Assembly: GCA_011799875.1 (NCBI GenBank)
Contig: CM022297.1
Location: 362,580,921 to 362,644,920, forward strand
Reading direction: 5' to 3'
From: Thinopyrum elongatum
Lineage: Eukaryota > Streptophyta > Magnoliopsida > Poales > Poaceae
Length of the DNA: 64,000 bases
The notes below the pieces were generated by a model. The model searched no databases. It saw only the letters and a program-made list of their open reading frames with translations, and had not been told where the DNA came from. The stretch's first letter is position 1. Every line of letters starts with the position of its first letter. This document shows positions 32,491 through 42,256 of this stretch, in pieces. Position numbers and translations under genes: made by a program.

Positions 32491-32844
32491 TTTTCTCTCC
32501 ACAACAAGCGTTTCAATTTGTACGTGGCATTAAAGAAAAAAGAAAAACTCTCTATTTAACATGACTAACTCCATGTCGCACTTTGTACTGTACCATACTT
32601 AGTAGTAGTATTGTTCACTTGTGGACCCCGGCCCTCCATTCATTGAACAACCCCATGGGTGAATAAACATATATTTATATAGAACGAACAAGCTCAAACT
32701 CTTTTGGCTTTGAGATATCGATGGTACAGTTTGACCACATTGCATCAATGGAATCAGTACTTTGAAGTAACCTATACTTATAAACACATGCACGGTTTAC
32801 ATTCTGAATCGCTAGCTAGAGCTTGGACTGTATTTGTTTACATG

Positions 32845-32929
32845 TACTCCCTCTGTAAACAAATATAAGAGTGTTTAGATCACTATTTTAGTCATCTAAA
32901 TGCTCTTATATTTCTTTACGGAGGGAGTA
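32845..32929. mobile_element. Stowaway MITE, 81 bp, with TA duplication
   Basis: Runs 32847-32927 between TA dinucleotides. The two halves (CTCCCTCTGTAAACAAATAT and the complement of ATTTCTTTACGGAGGGAG) pair almost along the whole length, so a transcript would form one long hairpin. This is a standard short Stowaway of grasses. Confidence 0.8.
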
Positions 32930-33059
32930 CCACCTTTTTCTTTTGGTTTTCTAATCCATGGCGCAATTCATCGACACAAAATTATAGGAGTATTTAAAAG
33001 TCGAGGACGGGGCTTTTCCCGGGCGGTACGCGCGGTAGTTTCGCCTAGCCAGTTTGATA

Positions 33060-33310
33060 GAGAGGCGAGGAGGGTGAGGGAGTAGCGGATTTAACTTACT
33101 GCTGGAAAGGTCGGGCTGTGTGATTTGATGGCTCGTTACTGCTTGAAAGGTGGGGTCTTGTGATATGACGGCTCATTATAGTCATTATTACTGCGGCGCT
33201 ACGACCGGGGTGAGGCTCTCCTTCCGTTCCCCACTCTAATCTGGTGCATGACACGTTGAGCCAGATGCTGGCTCTCCCACATGTTGGCGACGTAAGAAGG
33301 AGCAAAGAAG
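33060..33310 (-). repeat. Inverted copy of module-upstream DNA
   Basis: Two tandem versions of GCTTGAAAGGTGGGGTCTTG / GCTGGAAAGGTCGGGCTGTG (33098 and 33140). On the minus strand they give GCCATCAAATCACACAGCCC, like the stretches near 5358 and 7508 upstream of modules A and B. This is consistent with module E and its surroundings being inverted as a block. Confidence 0.4.
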
Positions 33311-33535
33311 CATGCGGTATATATATATATATACTAGTACATCAGAGGAGTGCGAAACATGGCAGCTCAGTGAACCAGCAGGCGATAGGCCATAGAAAAC
33401 AATGTGGTGATATGGCCATAAAAAATAATGTACTACAGTCCAGTCTCTAGCATGTAGAAAAACATGCCACCGCTTCCTCCTCCTCTCGGTTCATCGCCAT
33501 CATCAGAGCAAGAGCGTCATCACAGCTTAGCTAGT

Positions 33536-33746
33536 ACTCCCTCCATCCCATAAGTATAAGAGCAGTTTTGACACTAGTACATAGGATCGGATTCCATAGG
33601 ATTTTTTTCTCCAACCTATTTTTACAATTCCTTTGTTTTTCCTGTGGCATTGAACACTCTTTGCTAATCCTATTGGATTTAGCATTCCAGTCCATAGTTT
33701 CCCCATTCCTGTGTTTTCAGTATCCTGTGAATCAAATAGGCCCTTA
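33536..33746. mobile_element. MITE remnants (Stowaway half plus a second element)
   Basis: A Stowaway left half (TACTCCCTCCATCCCATAAG) is cut at about 33580 by an element that runs to AATCAAATAGGCCCTTA (33746). The second terminus type (AGGGCCTATTTGATTCACAG on minus) is typical of a widespread grass MITE. Its partner end is worn (CATAGGATTTTTTTCTCCAA). Confidence 0.4.
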
Positions 33747-34780
33747 GACTGGTTTAGGTCTGGTCATTTTTTTTCAATGTATTATGTCCAAAATGTAATG
33801 AACATGCTCCAGTTTCTATGAAAATAATGTGGTTTGCATGTAGTAATTCATTTATTTATTCTTCTGCGGGGGGTTTGCATGTAATTCGTTAGGTCTGAAA
33901 TGTAAAGTACGTCGGCATGGTTGGACATGCTCCGAGTCGTGCCTGCACTTCGACCCAGATGCTCTATGTCCCACATGTCGGCTAAAGGAAGCACGTAGAA
34001 ATAGCCTAGGAGTACATATAGGAGGAAAAATGCGTGAAAAATTATGTACTATGAGGCGTAGCTGCGGTTCAAACAAGAGACCTAAAGTGATGACAGGTAT
34101 AGGTCGCACACGCCCAACTAGTGGTACTAGACGTATGAGTACTCAGTACTCCTATTCTATCAACACGATTTCCATCTGACAATGGCGTCCGTGCTATAGC
34201 TAGCTATTCTCCTTCCTCGTTTCTTTCTTCTAATTCAAACTCAGCCGACGTGCGATGGGTGGGGTGTGCATTTGCCGATAGTCGGTTTGCTCAACTGCGG
34301 CCCCACCTAATAGTGAAAATGCTAAGACAACAAGCGTTCCCTATCTTGAGTGGCGTGCCGGACCGGCCATGTGGGGGTGCGACACGAACGCGGCAGTCTT
34401 TACCTTTTTAACTTGTAGATAGAAAATGCTAAGCCAATGCGCGCTCAGTGGTGGGCCAGAACAATAGTGTGGGGTGCGACGCGAACGGCACAGGCGTGCT
34501 GTGCTTGTTCCACTTTCTCGTTTTGAACTCGTGACATGTTATGCTTAGTTTTGAATTTATAAGTTTTGTTGTCGCGCCAATATATATAGTATAGTTTGGT
34601 AGGTTGGGTCTCGTACATAAATCTAAAGTCAAAATTTGGCACAAAACACGATGGTGACCGGTAAACTAGGGCGAAGACATTGATACTACATATAATTAAT
34701 GCCAAATAAGATCAAGGGATCACACATGTCATTTACGACTCGAAATATAATGCCATACACTAACGCATTAAGGCCATGAG
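33747..34780. other. Intergenic DNA, no gene recognised
   Basis: Two diverged copies of a phrase like GAGTGGCGTGCCGGACCGGCC / CAGTGGTGGGCCAGAACAAT with a GGGGTGCGACNCGAACG tail lie near 34350 and 34447. They resemble the 93-bp tandem unit at 59477-59760. Small open frames on minus (33852-34109, 34429-34705) are not supported. Confidence 0.35.
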
Positions 34781-34848
34781 GCGATGCAGTGCTGGTTACA
34801 GGAGGCAAGAAGAAAGATGCATCCATCGATGACCTCCTCCTCCTCGAC

Positions 34849-35410
34849 TCAGGGCGCCGGCCCACCGAACGGCGGCTGAGGAGCAGCGGCTTTCGTGGCG
34901 AGGTCAACGTGCTCCTGAACAATGGCATCCAAAGATTCCAGCCGGTCGAAGAAGGCCAATGTCTTTGTGTTGTCCTTGGCCCATGTAGACGACTTCCTCA
35001 TAGACATGGATGTGTAGGTTGAAGGTTTATTGCATGGCAAGGCGCTGCGCGGCAAGCGCGGCCTCGAGGTGGACATTCTTCGTCGCGACGTCCGACAGCT
35101 GCAGGGCCACCAATGCTTGAAAGAGGTATCACCATGGAGGCCGATGAGGGTGGCAGGCAACAAGGAGCCTGGGCGCACGGGCTGGAGGAGTACGGCAAGG
35201 TCGTACGCGCGCTTCTTGACAGTGGTGAACTTGCGGATGGAGCGGACCATCATCTCGTCCATGCGAGAGGCGAAGCCACCGTCAACAAGGGCTACAACGC
35301 TGGCGGTCACCAGCACCGTTTGGAAACTTTGTCGGTGTGAGGCCGCAGGCCGGCGTCTTGGATGATCTGGCACAGCAGACTGCCGCTCGCGTCCATGACC
35401 TCCATGGGTG
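34849..35410 (-). pseudogene. Frameshifted gene remnant of unknown function
   Basis: On minus, an ATG at about 35405 starts MEVMDASGSLLCQIIQDAG and goes out of frame after about 27 codons. A second frame carries ASVVALVDGGFASRMDEMMV and KKRAYDLAVLLQPVRPG. A third would continue ALQLSDVATKNVHLEAALAA, and the last returns with FFDRLESLDAIVQEHVDLAT before a stop at 34849. Each piece has sensible, non-repetitive, helix-prone composition and they run in order, so this is most likely a real gene broken by several small indels, about 180 residues long. I do not recognise the family. Non-coding chance is possible but less likely given GC-rich third positions and ordered pieces. Confidence 0.45.
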
Positions 35411-35835
35411 CTTGCGGCTTCTGGTCATTTGGTCTTGGTCTTGGTCTTGGATTGGAGTGAGCAGTTTTGCATACAATTTGGTAGATGGATTGGAGTGGTG
35501 GGGTGCCTTCATATGAGAGTGCAAACTATGTTGCATTCACATCATGCTGCCTCCATTCCGCTTCTCCAATTAATTCCCTCTACATGCTAATTGAATGAGG
35601 ATGCATCGTTGACCGTTCAATGTTTCGGGAACCGCTACCCTCTCCCTCGTTGGCATTCAAGCTGATGCTTGTCAAAAAGAGACTAGTCATTACTACATTG
35701 TGCACCGTGACCTAGGCGCAGGGGAAAACAAGAGAACTTAATATGTATTTGCTAACTAATACCATTGCATGCAATGAACTGACAGCTGCATGTCGTGCTA
35801 GGTAGTCTCAAGGCATTAAAAACATACACGGCACA
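35411..35835. other. Spacer upstream of the remnant and the next LTR
   Basis: AT-rich. Contains a short GGTCTTGGTCTTGGTCTTGG tandem (35432-35453). No gene seen. Confidence 0.4.
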
Positions 35836-36376
35836 TGTTGGGGATATAACTATTGAGTATAAACCACCCAGGAGGGGCCGGGTTATGCTCATAGTGATTT
35901 ACCTGTATTGAAGCCCATGAAGACATAGAAGATGGCGACATACGAAGGAGACTTAATAAGAAGGCCTAAAGCCCAAAGGTGAGTTAGGGCCCATAGATGT
36001 AAACCGCCATAAGTATATGACTTGTATTGTAAGATAGGAAAGAGTGGATACCGAGCCTGACACGTTTATGAGCCGGCCGGAATTCTGTGAACCGCCGGGC
36101 GTCAACCTGTTTATATAAAGGGACGACCCGGCGGCGGTTTAGGGAAGAAGAGACAACAGATCGAGAGCCAGGTTAAGCATATTCGCTCCCTGGTCATCAA
36201 AACCCTAGCAATACCACCTCAAACTGGATTAGGCCTTCACCTTCACCGCAAGGGGCCGAACCAGTATAAACTCCCCATGTCCTTTGTCCTGATTAACCCC
36301 TCTAGACTAACCTCATTGCGATGGCTCCACGACTAAGTCCTCACACTAGGACATCTGCCGTGACTATTCCACGACA
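35836..36376 (+). repeat. 5' LTR of the truncated Gypsy element
   Basis: 541 bp, TGTTGGGGATATAACTATTG to ATTCCACGACA. A TATATAAAG stretch (36112-36120) is the likely LTR promoter. No matching 3' LTR exists in the window. Confidence 0.75.
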
Positions 36377-37568
36377 GTTGGCGCCCACCGTGGGGCCAGC
36401 GCACGGTGGTTTCGAGTTCTTGAAGGGCAACTTCGAAGGGATCAAGGGATACGCTGTGGGCCGGATGACCAAGAGTCGTCGCGGCAAGCTCTACATCGAT
36501 GACGAAGGCTGGGGCCCCGAGGCCGGCTCAATTGTGTACGGGTACCAGGTCCCTTTCGGTGGAATTCACGTCTTCATTGGCAAGATTGGCGAACCGGGCC
36601 CTAAGCCGGACACCTGCACCGACATTATCGAGATGGCTCAGCGTGCAAAACCCGCCCGAGTTCAGCCCGCTATGAGTTATGCCTTCGTGGGATTCATCAA
36701 TGGAGCGGAATCTGAGGATAAATCGGTATCTAACGGTGAGACAGTTGTCTATTCTGATGGCGAGTCATCCACCGGTGAAACCGAGTCATTGTACCAACTT
36801 CAAGACGGTCGGCTTGGGGGCTGTTCCGATGGCGATAGTATTCTGGACCCCTACGAGTCGCTGAACCGGGTTGCAATCTTCATGGCCGGTACGCAGCCAG
36901 TGCAGCACTCTTCAGCTGCAGCGGCATTGATTTCCGGGTCAGCAGCGGCGACAGCAGCCGGGGCAGGAGGCCCTGTGCGCCCGCCGGCTCAAGTCTTGTC
37001 CGGTTTACTAGACGCCTTGGCAACACTGCTGACGACGGAGGTTAACCCGGATAATCAAGATCAGCATAACGCGGAAGTCGTGAAATTGCGAGATCAGATA
37101 GCTCAAGCTAAGGAAGACCTGGCAGCTGAAGATGCCAGGATGGCTGCGGAACGGGTTACATTGGATGCTCAGGCGCAGCGGATTCAGTCGGAGTTTTACC
37201 GGCTCATGCTAGATCAGAACGCTTCAAATGAAGTCATGAGGAGGAGGCATCAGTCTTGCCTGCCACCGGTTTACGAGGCGAGGAACCTCTTTAACACGCC
37301 AGGAGCAGGAACCAGTAACCCGCCAGTGGCGGACCGGGTTGAAGCGCCTGGGACGGGAGCGCCGGTTCAGCCGCGCACCACGGATCCGCCTCGTCAGAAC
37401 AATATCCCGCCGCAACACATGCCAACACTACCGGGTCAATATAATAAACCGGCACCCCTGCTAAAGCAGGGCCTCTCGTTTTTTCTTAATGAGTTTTTGG
37501 TTACTTGGGGGCTTCTGGCTTATGAGCGAAGTTATGATTACCCCTTGAACCGGCTTAAAAGCCAATGA
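36321..37568 (+). CDS. Gag-like frame of the truncated Gypsy element
   Basis: 415 codons from a true ATG at 36321, which lies inside the LTR. The frame reads through the LTR end and the PBS (residues 19-26, RQLAPTVG, encode it). The likely functional part starts later, for example at MTKSRRGKLYIDDEGWGPEA (residue 49). The N-terminal third (GGFEFLKGNFEGIKGYAVGR, YGYQVPFGGIHVFIGKIGEP) is what I recall as typical of this Triticeae Gypsy group. Middle residues are acidic/serine-rich. Residues about 240-300 form a predicted coiled coil (QHNAEVVKLRDQIAQAKEDL). No CCHC zinc knuckle is seen. It would bind or package element RNA if functional. The frame is intact but the element is incomplete. Confidence 0.6.
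   Translation: MAPRLSPHTRTSAVTIPRQLAPTVGPAHGGFEFLKGNFEGIKGYAVGRMTKSRRGKLYIDDEGWGPEAGSIVYGYQVPFGGIHVFIGKIGEPGPKPDTCTDIIEMAQRAKPARVQPAMSYAFVGFINGAESEDKSVSNGETVVYSDGESSTGETESLYQLQDGRLGGCSDGDSILDPYESLNRVAIFMAGTQPVQHSSAAAALISGSAAATAAGAGGPVRPPAQVLSGLLDALATLLTTEVNPDNQDQHNAEVVKLRDQIAQAKEDLAAEDARMAAERVTLDAQAQRIQSEFYRLMLDQNASNEVMRRRHQSCLPPVYEARNLFNTPGAGTSNPPVADRVEAPGTGAPVQPRTTDPPRQNNIPPQHMPTLPGQYNKPAPLLKQGLSFFLNEFLVTWGLLAYERSYDYPLNRLKSQ
36379..36396 (+). other. Primer-binding site
   Basis: TGGCGCCCACCGTGGGGC, two bases after the LTR. The same 18 bases occur at 41048 in the next element. I do not assign the tRNA. Confidence 0.7.
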
Positions 37569-38660
37569 AAAAAAAAACTTGGGGGCTTGCTACCCAGGTT
37601 AAAGGTACCAAAGAGAGTCTGTTGCAAAATCATAGCTCAAACATAGGTGCCCCTTGAGCACAGCTCAAAAATATTACTTGGGGGCTCCTTGATTCTAAAG
37701 AACAAAGAGTTTGTATAACCCTTGTAATAGGCTTGGAAGCCAGGTGTATTCACCTAAAACCCCGGGTTATCCTGCCTTTTTAAGTAAGCCACTCCGCCCA
37801 GGTATTCCTGGAATAACCCGCCGAACGTTTGACAAGTCAATCTTATACAGACCCTGAACTTGTCAAAGTTAAAACGACGATTGGTTATGTGAGGTCCATC
37901 TTATAAGGTTTGTATATAGGTTTAACTCAGTGGTTGTGTGGCCCGTGAAAGCACTCAATTTTCGGCCTGGCAGCCCATGAAATCCTCGTTTTTTCGTTTG
38001 TTTTATTCCACAGTTTTTTGAGGTTTATTTGATGAGGCTATAATGCTTTATGATCATAATTCATCCCGTGTTTATTAACCCGGCCTGGCTTTTTGACTAT
38101 AAGTCGCCAGTATGGGATAAGATAACATTCGGTGTTTATTAACCCGGCCTGGCTTTTGACTATAAGTCGCCAGTATGAGATAACATCCGGTGTTTATTAA
38201 CCCGGCCTGGTTTTGTTCATAAGCCAAGCAATCTATGATAATTACCAGTGCTCAAAATTTGGGTTCTCCCCCTTGCTACACCGGTTTGATAAACCAACAG
38301 TGTGATCAAATATCACAGGTATGATATATTTCAAATTTGGTTATTCTTAAAGTCCAGCCTTGGGTATAAGCTATGTTAGTTTCCATGGTTTTATATTGGG
38401 CGTTATGACCCGTCCAGCGGTAAACCGCCAGGACACTTTTAATCTGTTGCATGCAGGAGCAGATTCCACAGTGTTAATATTATAAGCATAAGTGGCATAT
38501 CTTAACATGATGGATTGGCAGTGTCATGCAAAGTAAATATGCACGATGGCATAGCAGAACAAGAGTTTAAGCTAGCCTATTACAAGGTGTTTGGTGCCCA
38601 AAAGAATAATTGTTTTAACAAGTCTTAAAGGAAGCAGCTGCTAAACCGGCCCCCGGTTTA
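37569..38660. other. Non-coding interior of the truncated Gypsy element
   Basis: No coding frame. ACTTGGGGGCTYSYT-type purine-rich phrases occur at 37579, 37677 and in the gag end (37503). They resemble polypurine tracts. Three copies of a GTTTATTAACCCGGCCTGG unit are at 38070-38215. Confidence 0.45.
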
Positions 38661-38794
38661 CGAGTCCTGGCCTGGCTGACTTGAAGGTTGCGGATCGTCC
38701 AGCGCCGTTTCATCTTCCTCCTCTCTACCCAGTGGCTGGAAGTCAATGGTGGTCCAATCGATCCCAGTTAAGGCCTTGAATACAGCTTCATCAC

Positions 38795-39172
38795 TTATAA
38801 GTGTGGAGGGGTCAACATCAGGGGCATAGGTATGCTTACGGATTGGAGGAATAAGATTTGGAGAACATAAGTTCGCGCGTTAACTCTCTTGTTGTTGGCA
38901 TCATAAATCGACTGATAAAAATGTGAAAGATCGGTTTTTTCAGCCAATGGGCGCATTTCCCTCGTCAAGGCTCTGAGGTCGTCGTTATTAAACTCTGACC
39001 CGTCCTCCTTTATGCTCGGATAGCCGTTTCCCACATCGGCCGGATCAAGATCAGTTATCCAAGCTTTAGCCCGAGTCAGTGCAGTAAGAGCACCCGCCCT
39101 GGCGGCTGACTTCTTTAGCTCTTCAAACCGTGCAGGCATCATCGCCAGCCTTTCCAACGTCTCCTTGATCAA
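38795..39172 (-). pseudogene. Antisense frame of the truncated Gypsy element (fragment)
   Basis: 125 codons open on minus, with no ATG at the upstream edge, so it is the C-terminal part of a larger frame whose N-terminus was lost with the right part of the element. Typical segments are RFEELKKSAARAGALTALTR and AWITDLDPADVGNGYPSIKE, then DLSHFYQSIYDANNKR. From recall these belong to the Triticeae form of the antisense frame that begins with the PF04195 'putative gypsy type transposon' domain. The frame seems to degrade after NARTYVLQ. Function is unknown. Confidence 0.55.
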
Positions 39173-39215
39173 GGTTGGGGGCGGTTTATTATGGGAAGCT
39201 GTGCAGATAACACGT

Positions 39216-39732
39216 CTCTTAATTGTTGATTCCTTTATTCATGTCAAGAAACAAGAAACATGGTCGAGTTAATCCACCGCGCCTAAGTGTTTTGGGATTA
39301 TTTGGTTTTTGTAAGAGGACTATAACTAGCGATCGCCACAATAATCGTAAGATCTACATCCGACTGTGGCACCTATTGGACTCAAACAGCAAAAGAAAAC
39401 AAATGCCACACCACGCCCCTCCCCTACACATAATACTGCCACGCAAGCATTCGCAACTGCCACGTTCGGGTTGTGCTTGACTCTTTGCTTCTTTGTGAAG
39501 TAGAACAATGATGTTACTACTTCTACAGTACTGAATCAACTGCTGCATGTCCATCGCGTGGGGGAGGGAGAGCTTGTTGTAAGCAAAAGATTCTCCTCGT
39601 CCTGCGAGCCACCGAGCGCATGGGGGAGGGAGAGGGCATAGTAATCAAGCTTCTCCTTATTGTACGAGTTGACGCGACAAATCAAAGCAGTACACTCGAT
39701 TTTCTCAAAAAATTGTGTTTACCTATGCATTA
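39216..39732 (+). repeat. R250 copy 3 and flanking repeat
   Basis: From 39330 a stretch with ATCGTAAGATCTACATCCGA and GCCACACCACGCCCCTCCCC matches 59220-59370. From about 39455 the R250 core follows (GTAGAACAATGATG...ATCAACTGCTGCATGTCCA). The same succession, with R250 directly upstream, is seen before the SINA-like pseudogene (45870-46145). Confidence 0.5.
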
Positions 39733-39967
39733 CTACCTCCGTCCTAGTTTATTGGTCCCCTTCGTATTTAGTGTAAAATTTTGACCATAGATTTAACTAA
39801 CAAAATGTTAATGCATGTCAGAAAAAATTATACCATTGGAAACTATGTTTAAATACGAATCCAATGATATGATTTTTGCTGACGTGCATTAACATTTTGT
39901 TAGTAAAATTTATGGTCAAAATTTGACACAAAACACGAAGGGGACTAATAAACCAGGACGGATGTAG
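39733..39967. mobile_element. Stowaway MITE, about 235 bp
   Basis: CTACCTCCGTCCTAGTTTAT at the left and ATAAACCAGGACGGATGTAG at the right. Inverted interior stretches (TGTTAATGCATGTCAG with TGACGTGCATTAACA) make it a near-full-length hairpin. It lies in DNA shared with the pseudogene upstream region, where it is absent (46150-46190), so it is a true insertion. Confidence 0.7.
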
Positions 39968-40257
39968 TGATTACAAAGCATGCATGCATGCCGTGAGTTT
40001 CATGTTGACCCTTGCATGTGTTGATTTAATGCACCTTGAAGTATGAACATGTGATGGTAAACTTGTCACAGTGGAGAGAACCTCCAGTGTTTGGAGGCAG
40101 CACTGCCTCTAACACAGGCCCCACATGCTTGCCTCTAAACTTGGCTAAAAGATCCACAATGTGTAATACTTGCTGCAGCCTCTAACATTTACCGCACCAC
40201 AAGTTAAAATATATATTCCTCTCTTGACCAGATCAGCGTGCAAACTTCAATCACCAA
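39968..40257. other. Pseudogene-upstream homology, then unclassified repeat
   Basis: 39970-40055 matches 46180-46270 (GCATGCATGCCRTGAGTTTC, TGTGTTGATTTAATGCACCT, GTGATGGTAAA), the DNA just before the SINA-like frame, but the gene itself is missing. 40080-40257 has GCCTCTAA repeats and CCACAATGTG, echoed inverted at 45640-45745. The LTR element seems to sit inside this older repeat. Confidence 0.45.
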
Positions 40258-41045
40258 TGTCGAGGGGATGACCCTCGGGTAGGCCCAAGATGGCAAATGG
40301 CGCTTCAAAACAACAGGGCGGCCAATGCCCCGGTCCGGCTGCCCGGCCACCCTGGTCGGCTCGCCACCCCGGCTACCTGGCCGGCTCGCCACCCGGCTGC
40401 CCGGCTGGCTCCCCGTCCGGCTGCTCCAGCCGTCCTGCTACGCGAAGTTAACTGCTGCATCGACCCGACACCGACAAGATGGCCATACCGCGGGCATACC
40501 GTGGCCACTGTTGCTGAGAAAACGTACGCTGTTCATTCGTCGTATGCGACATCATGTACAGTACTACTTGTCCCTGGGCACTAGTGTATAAATGACCTAG
40601 GGGAGCATTTCCTTGGAGAAGAAGCCATCCCCTTGGCCAAGAAGGCACAGACTTGGCCAAGGGGGCAAGCCACTCACACACACACACACACATATATGCC
40701 ACATCCATCCATCCACTCAGGGGCACTTGGCCACTCACTCATTCGGCCACAAGCTAGCCACTCACGCCACACACTCATTCACATGAGGCATATGGACAGG
40801 AGCACTTGGCTCATACTGTCTTCCCAAAATACAGCTCTAGGAGCACTCTGTACTGCTACATACTCCTCATATAAACCACTCTCGGCACGACTAGGGGAAT
40901 TATCTCTCCGGAGGGCCCCGAACCTAGATACGTATTGTGTCTCGCGCTCGCTCGTACCAACCTCGCCTCTGGAGCCCACCTGTTGCCTCTTGCCTATCCC
41001 CCTCTTTAGCCACCCCGTGGCATCTGTCGTGCGCCCACAATGACA
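40258..41045 (+). repeat. 5' LTR of the GC-rich element
   Basis: 788 bp, TGTCGAGGGGATGACCCTCG to GCCCACAATGACA. A TATAAATG (40588) is the likely promoter TATA. Contains a CA microsatellite (40675-40692). Confidence 0.75.
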
Positions 41046-41047
41046 GT

Positions 41048-41065
41048 TGGCGCCCACCGTGGGGC
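41048..41065 (+). other. Primer-binding site
   Basis: TGGCGCCCACCGTGGGGC, two bases after the LTR, identical to the PBS at 36379. Confidence 0.7.
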
Positions 41066-41590
41066 ATCTTAAGGTCCCGGCAGGAGACACGTTCCAGACG
41101 GGGCCCTTCGCCGACTCCGGCGAGCTCATCATGCATGGCCTGGTCCCTGCGCCCGGTGCGGCACCGGCCGGCTTCGCTGCCTCGTCCAACGTCCCCTTCC
41201 GCGGTCCGGGCGGGACCATCTTCGTCATCATCACCGCGACGTCACCACCGTCCCTCCGGCCACCCTCAAGGGCTCGACATCGACACGCCCCCGGGACAGC
41301 CGCGCGGGACGGCGCGTCTGCGCCGTCTGCTGCGGAACCGACTCCACCTCGTTTTCTTCTCCAGGAGGCGCCTGTACGTGCGTGCGCGCCGCTCGTGCCT
41401 GGCCAGACCTCTTCGAGCTCCTTGAGCGCCGTCCGCTGCCGCCTTCAAGCTCCTACTCTGGCCGCCGTCGAGCTCCCTTCCCGCCTGGCCCACCTCGGCT
41501 CGGCCACGAAGCCACCACCATCTCCAGCCGCTCGTCCGCCCACCTCCCCTGCTGCGGCGTGCCGCCATGCAAATGCTCGCATCCAGATTA
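41050..41590 (+). pseudogene. Start of a decayed gag-like frame
   Basis: From the PBS the plus frame reads LAPTVGHLKVPAGDTFQTGP then GELIMHGLVPAPGA, which looks like a genuine element-encoded start. It has no ATG before the PBS in frame (the upstream ATG at 41040 stops after ten codons). After about residue 70 composition turns to Pro/Ser/Arg/Ala and resembles translation of plain GC-rich DNA. The long nominal frame to 42678 should therefore not be read as a 543-residue protein. Confidence 0.35.
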
Positions 41591-42019
41591 TGGTCATACT
41601 CATCCCAGACTGTGCCCATACACTAGCCAGAAACAAGTTGCATAATGCATGTACACTTCCCAGACGCAAGCCATATATGCCCCAGACAATGGCGTTTTTT
41701 GCACCACGCTTCGTGCATCTCCGGCCTTCCCCGCATCCGCCCCAGCGCCTTGCTCCCTCCTCTCCTGCTGCCTCCACTACTAGCTCACCATGGCACTGCT
41801 GCCTCGCTGTAGTTGCCCCTGCTGCGTCCTCGAGCTGCTTCGCCTGCCTCCACCCCGAGTTGCTTCGTCCGCCAGCAGCGGTTGAGCCCCTGCACCTCCG
41901 CGTGCGCGCCCCCGCAGTGCCGCGTCTCCTCCTGCTCTGCCCAGTGCCCCGTTGCTCCCGCCTCGCTGTGCCGCCCGGGCGCCTCCGCTCCGGCCGCGGG
42001 CTCCCCTGCCTCGCGAGGT

Positions 42020-42256
42020 CTTCGCGCTTCGGCCGGCTGCTCCCCACGCCGCCTTCGCGCTTCGGCCGGCTGTTCCCGTGCTGGCTTCGCGTTCCTCGCC
42101 GGCTGCTCCCCGCACCGTCTTCGCGCTTCGGCCGGCTGCTCCCCGCGCCGACTTCGCGTTCCGCGCCGGCTGCTCCCCGTGCCGCCTTCGTGCTTCGGCT
42201 GGCTGCTCCCCGCGTCGGCTTCGTGTTCCTTGCCGCCTGCTCCCCACACCGGCTTC
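42020..42256 (+). repeat. 33-bp minisatellite, about seven units
   Basis: Units around CTTCGCGCTTCGGCCGGCTG followed by CTCCCCRCGCCG. Because 33 is a multiple of three, every frame stays open and gives 11-residue peptide repeats, which explains several overlapping long open frames here on both strands. Confidence 0.8.

Larger units (their letters stand above)
30793..32600 (-). repeat. Module E, 5' part (inverted copy)
   Basis: On the minus strand: an upstream block to about 32600, TATA at 32476-32466, then an exon-1-like block with GGTCACAGATCC near 32355. It ends at 32115 with donor CTCAG|GTATAACTT, identical to C and D at nine bases. The acceptor GCAGATAG|GG opens the second block at 31089, with the triple-arm repeat at 31057-30952 and a further element at 30845-30825 (one change). 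The 7.0 kb retrotransposon then interrupts it. Intron-like parts share LTR-free, TC-rich stretches with module D (12600-12900). Confidence 0.6.
35836..39215 (+). mobile_element. Truncated Gypsy-type LTR retrotransposon
   Basis: Starts with an LTR (35836-36376) and a PBS, then a gag-like frame on plus and a second frame on minus near the right end. No protease, reverse transcriptase, integrase or 3' LTR is present, and the right border (near 39200) is where similarity to the element seems to end. Repeated AACCCGGCCTGGCTTTTGAC units (38080-38215) lie in the interior. The antisense frame recalls Gypsy elements of grasses such as maize Grande and several Triticeae families. I leave the family unnamed. 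Confidence 0.7.
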
